Origin: Wenzhouxiangella marina
GTDB taxonomy: Bacteria > Pseudomonadota > Gammaproteobacteria > Xanthomonadales > Wenzhouxiangellaceae
NCBI RefSeq assembly: GCF_001187785.1
Contig: NZ_CP012154.1
Location: 1,916,501-1,980,500, forward strand
Direction: 5' to 3'
Length of the DNA: 64,000 bases
The notes beneath the pieces were generated by a model. It did not search any database. It worked only from the letters and a program-made list of their open reading frames with translations, and was not told where the DNA came from. This document shows positions 54,000-64,000 of this stretch, in pieces. Position numbers and translations under genes: made by a program. Every line of letters begins with the position of its first letter. The first letter of the stretch is position 1.

Positions 54000-54746
54000 C
54001 TAAGGCAGGAATTCTTCAGGGAATTCCTCCAGCGCCCGAAGATCCTCCTTGCCGAGCTCGTGCAATCGAAACAGGTCGGGACGAAGGCGCGCCGTTCGAT
54101 GCAGAGCCTGGGCCCGACGCCAGCGATCGATCCGGGCATGATCGCCGCTCAGCAGCACCTCCGGCACCGAGCGATCCCGCCAGTGCTCCGGGCGAGTGTA
54201 ATGGGGGCAATCGAGCAAGCCCGTCGCGAAGGAGTCCTGGACGGCCGACTCGGAATGCCCGAGCACGCCGGGCAGGCGCCGCGTCACGGCATCGATCAGG
54301 ATCGCCGCGGCGGGCTCACCGCCCGACAACACGTAGTCCCCGACCGACCACTCTTCGTCGACCAGACTGTCGATGAGTCGCTGGTCGACCCCCTCGTAGC
54401 GGCCACAGACCAGGATCAACGCGGGCCGCTCGGCGAGCTCCAGCGTGCCGGCGTCATCCAGCGCTCGCCCCTGGGGGCTCAGGTAGACCACGGAGGCACT
54501 CGGCGACGCCGACTTGGCCGCCTCGATTGCCTGAGCGAGCGGCTCCGGGCGCATCACCATCCCGGGCCCGCCTCCGAAGGGGCGATCATCGACGCTGCGA
54601 TGGACACCGCTGGCGTAGTCACGGGGATTCCAGGTCTGCAGCTCGATCCGGCCGTCGGTCAAGGCCCGGCCCGTCAGACCGAGCTGCTTCAGGCCCTCGA
54701 TCCATTCGGGAAACAGACTGATGACATCGATCCTCGAAAGGCTCAT
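54000..54746 (-). CDS. trmD: tRNA (guanosine(37)-N1)-methyltransferase
   Basis: 248 residues from ATG 54746, overlapping the rimM stop by 4 nt. The SPOUT-type motif [23 protein letters not shown] and [20 protein letters not shown] are present. It methylates G37 next to the anticodon, preventing +1 frameshifts. Standard place between rimM and rplS. Confidence 0.98.
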   Translation of the reverse strand: MSLSRIDVISLFPEWIEGLKQLGLTGRALTDGRIELQTWNPRDYASGVHRSVDDRPFGGGPGMVMRPEPLAQAIEAAKSASPSASVVYLSPQGRALDDAGTLELAERPALILVCGRYEGVDQRLIDSLVDEEWSVGDYVLSGGEPAAAILIDAVTRRLPGVLGHSESAVQDSFATGLLDCPHYTRPEHWRDRSVPEVLLSGDHARIDRWRRAQALHRTARLRPDLFRLHELGKEDLRALEEFPEEFLP

Positions 54747-55267
54747 TCCTCGGTCCATTCAAGCGGCCAGTCGACAACGATCCTTTCCGATTGCAGATCG
54801 ACCTGCTTGACCACCTGGTCACGAACGAAGGGGATCAATACGGAACGTCCGGTCTCGTCACGGATGTCCATGACGTCGTTGGCTCCGGTCTCGATCAGAC
54901 CGTGGACGGCGCCGAAGACATGATCCTGGAGATTGACCACTCGAGCGCCGATCAGGTCCGACCAGTAGAAACGGCCCGGATCCGGCTCGGGCAGGCATGC
55001 CCTGGGCACGAGGATTTCGGAATCGATGAGTGCTGAGGCCCGGTCAGGGTCGTCGATACCTTCAAGCCTTGCCACCAGGCGAGGCCCCTGACGACGCCAG
55101 TCCAGAACCTTGTATGGCGACTGCCCTGGGCCGATCAGCCAGGGCTGGTAGGAAAAGATTGCGTCCGGCGGCTGGGTATCGGAGTAGATCCGAACCCAGC
55201 CCTGGACGCCCCAGAGTCCGATGACGCGGCCGATGACGACCTGCTCAGCGGTCTCCGGCAGAGCCAT
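54743..55267 (-). CDS. rimM: Ribosome maturation factor RimM
   Basis: 174 residues. The N-terminal RimM domain starts VVIGRVIGLWGVQGWVRIYSDT, and the C-terminal PRC-barrel has FYWSDLIGARVVN...VLIPFVRDQVVKQVDL. RimM assists 30S subunit assembly around S19. It shares one base with the rpsP stop (TGATG). Confidence 0.97.
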   Translation of the reverse strand: MALPETAEQVVIGRVIGLWGVQGWVRIYSDTQPPDAIFSYQPWLIGPGQSPYKVLDWRRQGPRLVARLEGIDDPDRASALIDSEILVPRACLPEPDPGRFYWSDLIGARVVNLQDHVFGAVHGLIETGANDVMDIRDETGRSVLIPFVRDQVVKQVDLQSERIVVDWPLEWTEE

Positions 55268-55524
55268 CAGGCTCCCTGCTGGGCCTTGCGCGCTTCCTTG
55301 ACCAGGTGCGAGACACGCTCGGTCAGCTGTGCACCCTGACCCACCCAGTGATCGACGCGATCGGTGTCGACGCGCAGGCGCTCTTCCTGACCACGAGCAA
55401 CCGGGTTGAAGAAGCCCAGGCGCTCGATGTTGCGACCGTCGCGACGGTTGCGGCTGTCGGTAACGATGATGTGATAGAACGGCTGCTTCTTGGCGCCGCC
55501 CCGGCTCAGACGAATCTTGACCAT
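55267..55524 (-). CDS. rpsP: 30S ribosomal protein S16
   Basis: 85 residues from ATG 55524 ([21 protein letters not shown]); extra upstream codons are leader. Conserved [19 protein letters not shown] follows. First gene of the rpsP-rimM-trmD-rplS operon. Confidence 0.98.
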   Translation of the reverse strand: MVKIRLSRGGAKKQPFYHIIVTDSRNRRDGRNIERLGFFNPVARGQEERLRVDTDRVDHWVGQGAQLTERVSHLVKEARKAQQGA

Positions 55525-55595
55525 GATTACTCCGTGATGGTTCGACCGGTCGGCGGTTTTCCCCGCCACCGATTACAGATCTAGCAAAACGTGCA

Positions 55596-55601
55596 ATTGT
55601 A
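55596..55601 (-). promoter_or_regulatory. Candidate -10 element of the rpsP operon
   Basis: TACAAT on the minus strand, about 72 nt before the rpsP start. A weak -35 (TTCCAT) lies 17 bp further upstream. Confidence 0.35.
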
Positions 55602-55666
55602 TCCCTGAATGCCCCTGAATGGAAGCAGGGAGCCCCGAGAACGCGGAGAATTTCCGCGCGGACGGA

Positions 55667-57016
55667 TCAGGGCTGAAACAGGCCCATGGGCTGATAGCTT
55701 CCCAGGTCGGGGAATACCTGCTCGAGCGAGCTCGCTGGGTAACCCATGCGTCGGACCAGGGCCTCGGCCAGCACCTGGCGATAGTCGGTGGTCACATCAA
55801 GGTCCTGGAATTCGAACAGAGAGGCCTTGTCGAGGCCCGGGAAACTGCCATAGAACTGACCGCCGTTGACCGAGCCACCGAGGGCCATCATCACGTTCCC
55901 GTAGCCGTGATCGCTGCCGCTGGACTGGTTTGCACTGACCTTGCGACCGAACTCACTGAGCATGACGACGGTGACCCGGTTCATCAGATTGCCCTGCGAG
56001 GACTGGGACAGGTCGGTATGGAAGGCATCCAGGGCTTCAGCCAGGCCCTGCACACGAATCCCGTAGTAGTCGTAGTGGTCCGGATTGCCGGGATCGGGCA
56101 TACCCTGCCCGTCGTGCGTATCCCAGCCGCCGTAGTCCAGGGTCGCCGCGACCAGACCGGTGTCCGCCTTGATCAGTTGGGCCAGATTCTGCAGCTGGTT
56201 GCCGAAGGACCCGGACGGATAGACGGCCCCGCCCTCGGGCTGGTACTCGTCGAAGGCCAGATCGCGCATCTCGGCCAGTGCCTCGGCGGCCAGACGACCG
56301 GAATCGGCCAGCGCCCCCTGACCCGGCGCCCACAGGGGCTGAATCTGGTGGTGCGCGCCCTGATGCCCCGCAATGTCGGGGTTGCTGTCGTTCCAGGACC
56401 AGTGGAATCCGTCGACGCGGAAGTCCTGGGCACTGGCAACAGTGAACGCATCGTTCGAACCCAGCAGGGAGACGGGCAAGGTCGACGCAAATCCGAAGGC
56501 ACTGCTGAGCTGCGGCGTCGGCAGCCCGGCTGCCGTGGCCAGATAGCGAGTGAGCCAGCCCTCGGGAGTGTTCTTGCTGCCGGGCGTACCCAGGTCGATC
56601 CAGGCCTGGGCGTCGAAATGGCTGCGCGAGAGATGACTGGGCATGCCACTGCCCTGGACGATGGCCAGATCGCCGGACAACCAGAGCCGGTGCAGCCACT
56701 TCGGCGCCGCACCGACCGGATCGCCCGGGCCACCGCCGGCGCGCGGGTGAATACCCCAGTGCGCATCCAGGGGTCGCAGGCGATCCTCGGGAATGGTCAG
56801 GCTGCCGCGGAGCAGTTCGTAGTTGGCCCGTTCCGGACCCGCCATCGGCACCACCAGATGCAGCCCATCGATACCTCCGCGCAGGAACAGGAACACGATC
56901 ACGTCATGGCCGATGCCGCGCCCGCCACCGAGCGGATTGAAGTAGGCCAGCCCCGGAACCGCGCTGGCGCCGGCGGCCGCACAGCAGCCCTTGATGAAGG
57001 AACGGCGGCTGATCAT
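55667..57016 (-). CDS. DUF1501 domain protein (Tat-exported)
   Basis: 449 residues. The N-terminal MISRRSFIKGCCAAAGAS is a twin-arginine signal. The mature part matches the DUF1501 (sulfatase-like) family: VIVFLFLRGGIDGLHLVVPMAG, LDYGGWDTHDGQG, VTVVMLSEFGRKVSAN, SDHGYGNVMMALGG. Function is unknown. The ATG overlaps the stop of the DUF1800 gene by 4 nt, a common pairing. Confidence 0.93.
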   Translation of the reverse strand: MISRRSFIKGCCAAAGASAVPGLAYFNPLGGGRGIGHDVIVFLFLRGGIDGLHLVVPMAGPERANYELLRGSLTIPEDRLRPLDAHWGIHPRAGGGPGDPVGAAPKWLHRLWLSGDLAIVQGSGMPSHLSRSHFDAQAWIDLGTPGSKNTPEGWLTRYLATAAGLPTPQLSSAFGFASTLPVSLLGSNDAFTVASAQDFRVDGFHWSWNDSNPDIAGHQGAHHQIQPLWAPGQGALADSGRLAAEALAEMRDLAFDEYQPEGGAVYPSGSFGNQLQNLAQLIKADTGLVAATLDYGGWDTHDGQGMPDPGNPDHYDYYGIRVQGLAEALDAFHTDLSQSSQGNLMNRVTVVMLSEFGRKVSANQSSGSDHGYGNVMMALGGSVNGGQFYGSFPGLDKASLFEFQDLDVTTDYRQVLAEALVRRMGYPASSLEQVFPDLGSYQPMGLFQP

Positions 57017-58716
57017 CGCTGGTGGAACTCCGGTGAGATGAGAATCAAGGACACCATGGCACGCAGGCGCACGGGCGTGTAGTGCGCGCTCAGATTGCCA
57101 CTCGACCAGTTGCCGTAGGGCAGACCGCTGCTGATATCCAGCTGCACGTCCGCTGCGGCGTTCTGGCGAAGGAAGTCGACGAGCCGCTGGCGTCGCGCTG
57201 CATCGATGGTTCCACCCAGCAGGCGCTGGACCCAGAAGTCGACCAGGTTCGCCGCCGTGCGATCCGCCGCCAGCGGGAAGGCCGCCTCGGTGATGCCCTG
57301 GACATCGAGCAGAAACGGGCCGTCGTTGGCCTCCCTGAGTTCGGGAAGGCGGCTTAGCAGGCGCCAGCTCTGGCCCATCACCGACGCCGAGGTCCAGCGC
57401 GCGGCCGTGTCCGGGTAGCCGTCGGGGGCAGGCCAGCGGAAGCTGCCGTGGCCGGTCTGCTGGAAGCGGCCGAACAGCTCACCATAGGGCGTCCAGCCGT
57501 CATAGTGGCGCGGCTCGATCTCGGCCCCGCACTTCCGAAAGGCGCTGACCATCAGCTCGAAGGGCCGCCTGACCTTGCTGCCCTGCCCCGACTTGAATTC
57601 CTCGGAGCCCAGAATATGGCGCAGGACGAGGGCGATCTGGTCCGGGGACTGCCAGTTGGCCTGCCAGACCGAGGCCGCCGAATCGACCAGGCTCTGCGGT
57701 GGCTCGTCAGCGACGAAGCGGCGACAGAGCTTGGTGCAGAGATGACGGGCCGTGGCGGAATGCCTGGCCAGCAGGTCCATGACCGTGCGCGCCTCCTCCT
57801 GCCCCGCAGGACCGACCCACTGGTCGAGCACGTTCTTCTGCCCACCCTCGTGCCAGGCCGAGTGGTAGAAGAACTCGCCCGTGTCGTATTCGGGCGTATC
57901 CGGAAACTGCCAGTGGCCATCACGAATCGTCCAGCCGGTGAAGCAACGGGCCACGTCGTAGACGTCGGCATCGCTGTATCCGACGGCCAGACCGTCTTCG
58001 CCGATCGGCACCTGCCCGTGGAATGCACCCGGGTAATAGACTTCCGAACCCAGCGTATGGAGCTCCATCAGCTCCCGCGCCCAGTTCTCGTTGTAGCCAC
58101 CTCGGCGGTTGGACTTGTTATCCAGGTAATACTGCATGGCCGTCGACTTCGCCACGGACTCGAGCAGGGTTCGGAAATTACCCAGGGCCTGCGGCCGGAT
58201 GGCGTCTCGATCATGCTGAACGAAGACCGGCGCAATGCTGAAGTCCCAGCCGGTCACGTTGAAGTGATCGTGCCAGAATTCGACCATCATCTCGTAGAGC
58301 TGGCGGCTCGAATAGGTCGCCCGCATCAGGCGGGCGGCGTCGGTCTCGGCCACCGGGAAGTAGCGCTCCGGGGAGCCGTTCATCGAGCCACGGACGTGAT
58401 CGGCCCACAGCTGGGTGATCGGTTTGCCCAGGGTCTGGAAGCCGGCGGCGGAGAGACGCGACTGCAGGTCATTGTCGGGAAGCGCCTGCCAGTTCAGCTG
58501 CAGATCGAGCCAGGCGTCGAGCCGTTCATCCACGGTGCTGCCGAGCCCGTTGAACTGGGCCAGATCTTCGGGCCTCGCGCCATAGCTGATCCTCTCGAGA
58601 ACGCGCCAGGCGAACTCGTCCGGATCGATGCGGTTGTCTTCGAAGCGGTCGTTGAAGATCGGATCGACGTCCCCCCGGCCATCCGATCGAGTCATTCCCC
58701 CGAACTGAACATCCAT
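57013..58716 (-). CDS. DUF1800 domain protein
   Basis: 567 residues. The family body is clear from LLERISYGARPEDLAQFN-type start, MMVEFWHDHFNVTGW, NRRGGYNENWARELMELHTLG and DVARCFTGWTI. It has no visible signal peptide, unlike its Tat-exported partner, so how it is exported is unclear. Residues about 15-30 contain the acidic DVDPIFNDRFEDN motif, also found in the two CSLREA proteins. A GGAG precedes the ATG. Co-transcribed with DUF1501. Confidence 0.92.
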   Translation of the reverse strand: MDVQFGGMTRSDGRGDVDPIFNDRFEDNRIDPDEFAWRVLERISYGARPEDLAQFNGLGSTVDERLDAWLDLQLNWQALPDNDLQSRLSAAGFQTLGKPITQLWADHVRGSMNGSPERYFPVAETDAARLMRATYSSRQLYEMMVEFWHDHFNVTGWDFSIAPVFVQHDRDAIRPQALGNFRTLLESVAKSTAMQYYLDNKSNRRGGYNENWARELMELHTLGSEVYYPGAFHGQVPIGEDGLAVGYSDADVYDVARCFTGWTIRDGHWQFPDTPEYDTGEFFYHSAWHEGGQKNVLDQWVGPAGQEEARTVMDLLARHSATARHLCTKLCRRFVADEPPQSLVDSAASVWQANWQSPDQIALVLRHILGSEEFKSGQGSKVRRPFELMVSAFRKCGAEIEPRHYDGWTPYGELFGRFQQTGHGSFRWPAPDGYPDTAARWTSASVMGQSWRLLSRLPELREANDGPFLLDVQGITEAAFPLAADRTAANLVDFWVQRLLGGTIDAARRQRLVDFLRQNAAADVQLDISSGLPYGNWSSGNLSAHYTPVRLRAMVSLILISPEFHQR

Positions 58717-58805
58717 CTGGTCAGTCTCCCGGAATTCCCGAACTGGAAATCTATCCTATCCCGTAGCCGGATTCCGTGCGACGGATCACAATTTGGCTCG
58801 AGCGC

Positions 58806-60497
58806 TCAGTCCTCAGGAGCCACGACCCTTGCACCACCGGACGTCCAGCGCGGGTCGTGGGCGGCCTCGACCGCACCGCTGGCCCGATCCCACATCACCG
58901 CATGCATATTGCCCCAGCTCCGGGTGCGGACCTCGACCTCGTGGCCCAGGGCCTCCAGCGCCGCGATGGATTCGTCGTCCAGGCTGTCAGGTTCGAGGGA
59001 AATCACATCGGGTTGATACTGGTGGTGGAAGCGCGGCAGGGAGACCCAGGACTCGGGGCCCTCGCCTTCGATGAAATCGAGGATGCCGAGCAGCACCATG
59101 GTGATGATGCGCGAACCACCGGGCGTTCCCAGCACAGCGACCCGATCCTGTCCGCGCACGATCGTCGGGCTCATCGAGCTGAGCATGCGCTTGCCAGGCG
59201 CGATCGCATTGGCGGCAAAACCGATCAGACCATAGGCATTCGGCTCGCCCTCGGCGGCGGAAAAATCATCCATCTCGTTGTTGAGCAACACGCCCGTGCC
59301 CGGCGGCGCAAAGGCCGAACCATAGGGAAGATTGACCGTCAGCGTGGCCGAAACGAGGTTGCCATCCGCATCCATCAGCGAGAAGTGCGTGGTGTTGTTG
59401 CTCTCGCGGATCAGCGAAGGATCGGCGGCGAGACTGGCCGAAGGCGTGGCGCGATCCAGGCGAATCCCGGCGCGCAGGCCCGAGGCGTAGAAGGGGCTGA
59501 GCAACATGTCGGTCGGGATATCGACGAAGTCCGGGTCACCCAGATACAGGGCGCGATCTCGGTAGGCACGGCGCATCGCTTCGGCGAGCAGATGGATCCG
59601 CTCGACCTGACTGAGCGACGGCAGATCGTAGGGCTCGATGAGGTTGAGGATCTGGGCAATGGCGATGCCGCCGGAAGACGGCGGCGGCGCCGTGATCAGC
59701 TCGAAGCCCTCGTAGTCGATCCGGATCGGTTCGCGCTCGACGGCTCGGTAGCCGGCCAGATCGTCCAGGGTCCAGATTCCACCGGCCTCTCGAGCACCTT
59801 CGACCAGCAGCCGGGCGGTTTCGCCGCCATAGAAACCCGCATGACCCTGCTCCGCCAGTCTGCGCAGCGTTCCTGCCAGCTCCGGTTGCCGGATGATCGT
59901 TTCCAGTTCAGGCACCCCGCCACCCGGCATGAAGATCGCTGCCGTCTCGGGCCAGCGCTGCATCACCTCGGTACGCCAGCCAAGCAGACGGCGGTACTTC
60001 TCGTCGACCGGAAAGCCTTCCTCGGCCAGGCGAATGGCCGGCGCCAGCAGGTCCTGCAGGGGCAGTCGCCCGTAGCGCTCCGCGATATGCACCCAGGCCG
60101 CTGCCGCACCGGGGATGCCTGCCGCGAGCGGGCCATTCACCGCCCAGTCGCGTTCGACCTCACCGCTCTCGTTCAGGTACATGTCGGCCGTGGCCGCTGC
60201 CGGTGCCGTTTCGCGCCCGTCGACCATCGTGGTCATGCCGTCGCTGGCACGCTGCAGCAGCCAGAACCCACCGCCACCGATCCCGGACGAGGCCGGCTCG
60301 ACCACGGCCAGCGCCGCAGAAACCGCGACCGCCGCATCGAAGGCATTGCCACCGGCCTGCATGACCTCGATACCGGCGTCGGTCGCCAGTTCATGGGCCG
60401 AGGCGACCGCGATGCGACCAGGCGCCGACTCGGCGGCCAGCACCATGCCGTAGGGCATCACTGCGAACCAGAGACAGAACAGGAATCTTGCGTGCAT
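58806..60497 (-). CDS. ggt: Gamma-glutamyltransferase
   Basis: 563 residues from ATG 60497 with AAAGG upstream; the preceding TTG is unlikely. A signal peptide ends near VLAA. The precursor splits before T370 in NNTTHFSLMDADGN, the catalytic N-terminal threonine. GGNAFDAAVAVSAALAVVEPASSGIGGGGFWLL and LSSMSPTIV are conserved. A periplasmic enzyme that cleaves glutathione and gamma-glutamyl compounds. Confidence 0.97.
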   Translation of the reverse strand: MHARFLFCLWFAVMPYGMVLAAESAPGRIAVASAHELATDAGIEVMQAGGNAFDAAVAVSAALAVVEPASSGIGGGGFWLLQRASDGMTTMVDGRETAPAAATADMYLNESGEVERDWAVNGPLAAGIPGAAAAWVHIAERYGRLPLQDLLAPAIRLAEEGFPVDEKYRRLLGWRTEVMQRWPETAAIFMPGGGVPELETIIRQPELAGTLRRLAEQGHAGFYGGETARLLVEGAREAGGIWTLDDLAGYRAVEREPIRIDYEGFELITAPPPSSGGIAIAQILNLIEPYDLPSLSQVERIHLLAEAMRRAYRDRALYLGDPDFVDIPTDMLLSPFYASGLRAGIRLDRATPSASLAADPSLIRESNNTTHFSLMDADGNLVSATLTVNLPYGSAFAPPGTGVLLNNEMDDFSAAEGEPNAYGLIGFAANAIAPGKRMLSSMSPTIVRGQDRVAVLGTPGGSRIITMVLLGILDFIEGEGPESWVSLPRFHHQYQPDVISLEPDSLDDESIAALEALGHEVEVRTRSWGNMHAVMWDRASGAVEAAHDPRWTSGGARVVAPED

Positions 60498-60526
60498 CGA
60501 ATCCAACCTTTCCGCCAGGAGATTCT

Positions 60527-61641
<1,115 letters not shown>

Positions 61642-61708
61642 GGTGGTAGGATAGCGCGCCGGCTGCAGGCGGTTGGGACCTCGGCCCGTTATCACAGGCA
61701 CTCCAGCG

Positions 61709-62701
61709 ATGTTTTCGATTTTCCGACGCAAGAAATCCGGTCAGGGCCTCGAGTCCACCCAGCTTCGTCCCGCCGAGAAGAGCGGGCAGGACCCCCTCGA
61801 ACAGCGCCTCGAGCGAAGCCGAGCCAGCCTCGGTGAGCTGTTCAGTCTCATCGGCCGCGCCTCGAAGGTCGACGAGGAGCTGATCGAGGAAATCGAGACC
61901 ACGCTGCTGACCGCCGATCTCGGCGTGGCCGCGACCACCCGCATCATCGACCGCCTGCGCGAAGGCATCGCACAGGGCCTCATCGGCGGCCCCGAGGCTG
62001 TGCTGCCGGCGGTGCAGGCCGAGCTCTACGATCTGATCGAGCCCTGCGAGGAATTCCTCGCCATCGACCCCGAGCGCAAGCCCTTCGTCATCCTGATGGT
62101 CGGGGTCAACGGCGTCGGCAAGACCACCACGATCGGCAAACTGGCCCGCCGCTATCTCGACGAAGGCAAGTCGGTCATGCTGGCCGCTGGTGACACCTTC
62201 CGCGCTGCCGCGGTCGAGCAGCTCAAGGCCTGGGGTGAGCGGCACGGTGTCCCGGTCGTCGCCCAGGGCAGCGGTGCCGACACGGCCGCGGTGATCTACG
62301 ACGCCCTGCACTCGGCGAAATCGCGCGGCGTGGACATACTGATCGCCGACACCGCCGGGCGTCTGCACACCCAGGGCCATCTCATGCAGGAGCTGGCCAA
62401 GGTGCGTCGGGTGATGCAGAAGATCGACCCCGAGGCACCGCACGAAACCATGCTGGTCGTCGACGCAGGCACGGGACAGAATGCCCTGGCCCAGGCACGC
62501 CAGTTCAACGAGGCCGTCCCCTTGACCGGAATCACGGTGACCAAGCTCGACGGCACCGCACGAGGCGGAGTGCTGTTCGCCATCGCCGAGGAGCTCCGCA
62601 TCCCGATCCGTTTCATCGGCGTTGGCGAGAGCGCCGCGGATCTGCGTCCGTTCGACGCGGGCACCTTCGTCCACGCCCTGCTGCCCGTCGAGGCGCCCTG
62701 A
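61709..62701 (+). CDS. ftsY: Signal recognition particle receptor FtsY
   Basis: 330 residues from ATG 61709 (MFSIFRRKKSGQ). The acidic A domain is short. The NG domain has GTP motifs GVNGVGKTTTIGKLA, DTFRAAAVEQL, DTAGRLHT and TKLDGTARGG. It docks SRP-ribosome complexes at the inner membrane. It starts 67 bp from the divergent rsmD. Confidence 0.98.
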   Translation: MFSIFRRKKSGQGLESTQLRPAEKSGQDPLEQRLERSRASLGELFSLIGRASKVDEELIEEIETTLLTADLGVAATTRIIDRLREGIAQGLIGGPEAVLPAVQAELYDLIEPCEEFLAIDPERKPFVILMVGVNGVGKTTTIGKLARRYLDEGKSVMLAAGDTFRAAAVEQLKAWGERHGVPVVAQGSGADTAAVIYDALHSAKSRGVDILIADTAGRLHTQGHLMQELAKVRRVMQKIDPEAPHETMLVVDAGTGQNALAQARQFNEAVPLTGITVTKLDGTARGGVLFAIAEELRIPIRFIGVGESAADLRPFDAGTFVHALLPVEAP

Positions 62702-62721
62702 CCGAATCCGACGTCAGGCCC

Positions 62722-63765
62722 ATGAGCTTTTCCGAACGCCTGCTTGCCTGGTGGGAGCGGCACGGCCGCCACGACCTGCCCTGGCAGACCGATCGCAGCC
62801 CCTATCGGGTCTGGTTATCCGAGATCATGCTGCAGCAGACGCAGGTCGCCACGGCGAAACCCTACTTCGAGCGATTCACCCAACGATTTCCTGAGCTCGA
62901 GGATCTGGCTCGGGCCGAGATCGACGAGGTGCTGGCGCTCTGGTCCGGACTCGGCTACTACGCACGAGCCAGGAACCTGCATCGAAGCGCCGAGCTTTGC
63001 CTGGAACGGCACGATGGCAGCCTGCCCGAGCAGGCCGAGGCCCTGCAGGCCCTGCCCGGCGTCGGCCGCTCGACCGCGAACGCCATCCTGGCCCAGGCCT
63101 GGGATCGCCGGGCACCGATTCTCGATGGCAACGTGAAGCGCGTGCTGGCCCGCCACCGAGCGATCGCGGGCTGGCCCGGGCGCAGCAGTGTCGAGAAGCT
63201 GCTCTGGCAGGCCGCCGAAGAGCTCACGCCCGACAATCGGGCCGCGGACTACACTCAGGCGATCATGGACCTCGGTGCCACGGTCTGCCGACCCCGAAAT
63301 CCCGACTGTCGGCGTTGCCCGGTCGCCGAGGATTGCCGGGCCAGGATCGAAGGCCGCACCGAGGAGCTACCCGGGCGACGGCCGAAGAAGACCCGCCCCC
63401 GACGGCAGGCGGAGTATCTGCTCCTGCGGGATTCAGCCGGTCGCGTGCTGCTGGAACGGCGGCCTCCGGCGGGCATCTGGGGCGGACTCTGGTCATTGCC
63501 CGAACACGACAGCCTGGAACTGTCCGGCGAGCTGGAGCCCCTGCCCTCGCCGGCACCGATGGAACACGAGTTTTCCCACTTCAGCCTGAGGCTTGAGTTC
63601 CACCATGTCAGGCTCGACACCGCGATTCAGGTCGAAGATCGGGTAACGGCCTGGCTGAACATCGCTGAGGCGCTCGAGCGCGGACTGCCTCGACCGATGC
63701 GCGCCTTGCTCGAATGCCTCGACGAATCCGATCCAGGCCAGGCGGCCAGGGACAGGCTCAGATGA
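62722..63765 (+). CDS. mutY: Adenine DNA glycosylase MutY
   Basis: 347 residues. Helix-hairpin-helix LPGVGRSTANAIL, catalytic E34 in LSEIMLQQTQV and D135 in ILDGNVKR. The iron-sulfur cluster ligands are C189, C196, C199 and C205. A C-terminal NUDIX-like domain (RPPAGIWGGLWSLPE) recognises 8-oxoguanine. It removes adenine mispaired with 8-oxoG. Confidence 0.97.
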   Translation: MSFSERLLAWWERHGRHDLPWQTDRSPYRVWLSEIMLQQTQVATAKPYFERFTQRFPELEDLARAEIDEVLALWSGLGYYARARNLHRSAELCLERHDGSLPEQAEALQALPGVGRSTANAILAQAWDRRAPILDGNVKRVLARHRAIAGWPGRSSVEKLLWQAAEELTPDNRAADYTQAIMDLGATVCRPRNPDCRRCPVAEDCRARIEGRTEELPGRRPKKTRPRRQAEYLLLRDSAGRVLLERRPPAGIWGGLWSLPEHDSLELSGELEPLPSPAPMEHEFSHFSLRLEFHHVRLDTAIQVEDRVTAWLNIAEALERGLPRPMRALLECLDESDPGQAARDRLR

Positions 63766-64000
63766 TCCTCAAGGTGATGGCCTTGAGTACCGCCCGCGTC
63801 CGATCCCGGGTACCCAGCTTGGCGAGAATGTCCGAGACGTAGTTCTTCACCGTTCCTTCGGCCAGATGAATCGTGTTGGCGATCTCACGGTTCGAATAGC
63901 CACCGGCCAGCAGGCGCAGAATCTCGATCTCTCTCGGCCCGAAGGGTTCGACCGGCGCGCTCTGATCATCGTAGCGGTAGTGCCCGCGCACCCGATCCGT
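63758..64000 (-). CDS. LuxR/NarL-type DNA-binding response regulator (partial, cut by right edge)
   Basis: Only the C-terminal about 80 residues are in the window; the frame stays open to the edge. They form a LuxR-type helix-turn-helix (FGPREIEILRLLAGGYSNREIANTIHLAEGTVKNYVSDIL). The pattern is that of two-component response regulators such as NarL/DesR; the receiver domain would lie beyond the edge. It overlaps the end of mutY by 8 nt. Confidence 0.88.
   Translation of the reverse strand, partial: TDRVRGHYRYDDQSAPVEPFGPREIEILRLLAGGYSNREIANTIHLAEGTVKNYVSDILAKLGTRDRTRAVLKAITLRII

Overview
This is a gene-dense, GC-rich chromosomal window from a gammaproteobacterium. The core gene orders are typically gammaproteobacterial: rpsP-rimM-trmD-rplS; gpmI-envC-ctpA-yibQ facing yibN-secB-gpsA; rsmD/ftsY divergent; split nrdJab. 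The class II ribonucleotide reductase, caa3-type oxidase, PutA, gspAB-like pair, bacterial voltage-gated sodium channel and DUF1501/DUF1800 pair suggest an aerobic, probably marine or saline, free-living bacterium, perhaps near Xanthomonadales/Wenzhouxiangella. That placement is inference. I saw no rRNA, tRNA, CRISPR array or intact insertion sequence.

Layout. 1-4.9 kb (minus): DUF2244 - ctaC(+cyt c) - ctaD - small membrane ORF - ctaG/cox11 - ctaE (runs off the left edge). 5.1-13.6 kb (plus): putA, exeA/gspA-like, gspB-like, rhomboid, DUF1820, AbgT transporter. 13.7-18.4 kb (minus): gpmI-envC-ctpA-yibQ. 18.6-20.6 kb (plus): yibN-secB-gpsA. 20.7-24.2 kb: trmL (minus) and nrdJa-nrdJb (plus), with two NrdR boxes 32 bp apart upstream of nrdJa.

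24.2-37.3 kb is the accessory, cell-surface part. It holds two tandem CSLREA beta-helix exoproteins, a LuxR-type solo regulator, a 974-residue beta-helix protein with HYDIN/ASH-like domains and a C-terminal sorting-like tail, a lipoprotein that looks like the periplasmic part of the pilus chemoreceptor PilJ without its signalling domain, an exported protein built of 18-19-residue 'RNG' repeats, and three further small secreted proteins. An 18-bp perfect palindrome of las/rhl-box type abuts a plausible -35 element of the first beta-helix gene, and a 16/18 match lies just upstream of the luxR-type gene. I propose that this regulator controls the surface proteins and itself.

37.4-64 kb is mostly housekeeping: AI-2E family exporter, DUF349 protein, NhaC-type antiporter, dnaE, hslR, NaV channel, htpG, M49-like lipoprotein, M23 peptidase plus bactofilin (overlapping 100 nt), DUF4442, the trmD operon, DUF1800-DUF1501, ggt, coaD, rsmD, ftsY, mutY, and the end of a LuxR/NarL-type regulator cut by the right edge.

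Functions were assigned by reading protein motifs; no database search was run. Starts were moved inward from the longest reading frame where a Shine-Dalgarno sequence, signal peptide, family length or 4-nt overlap argued for it, and these cases are noted.
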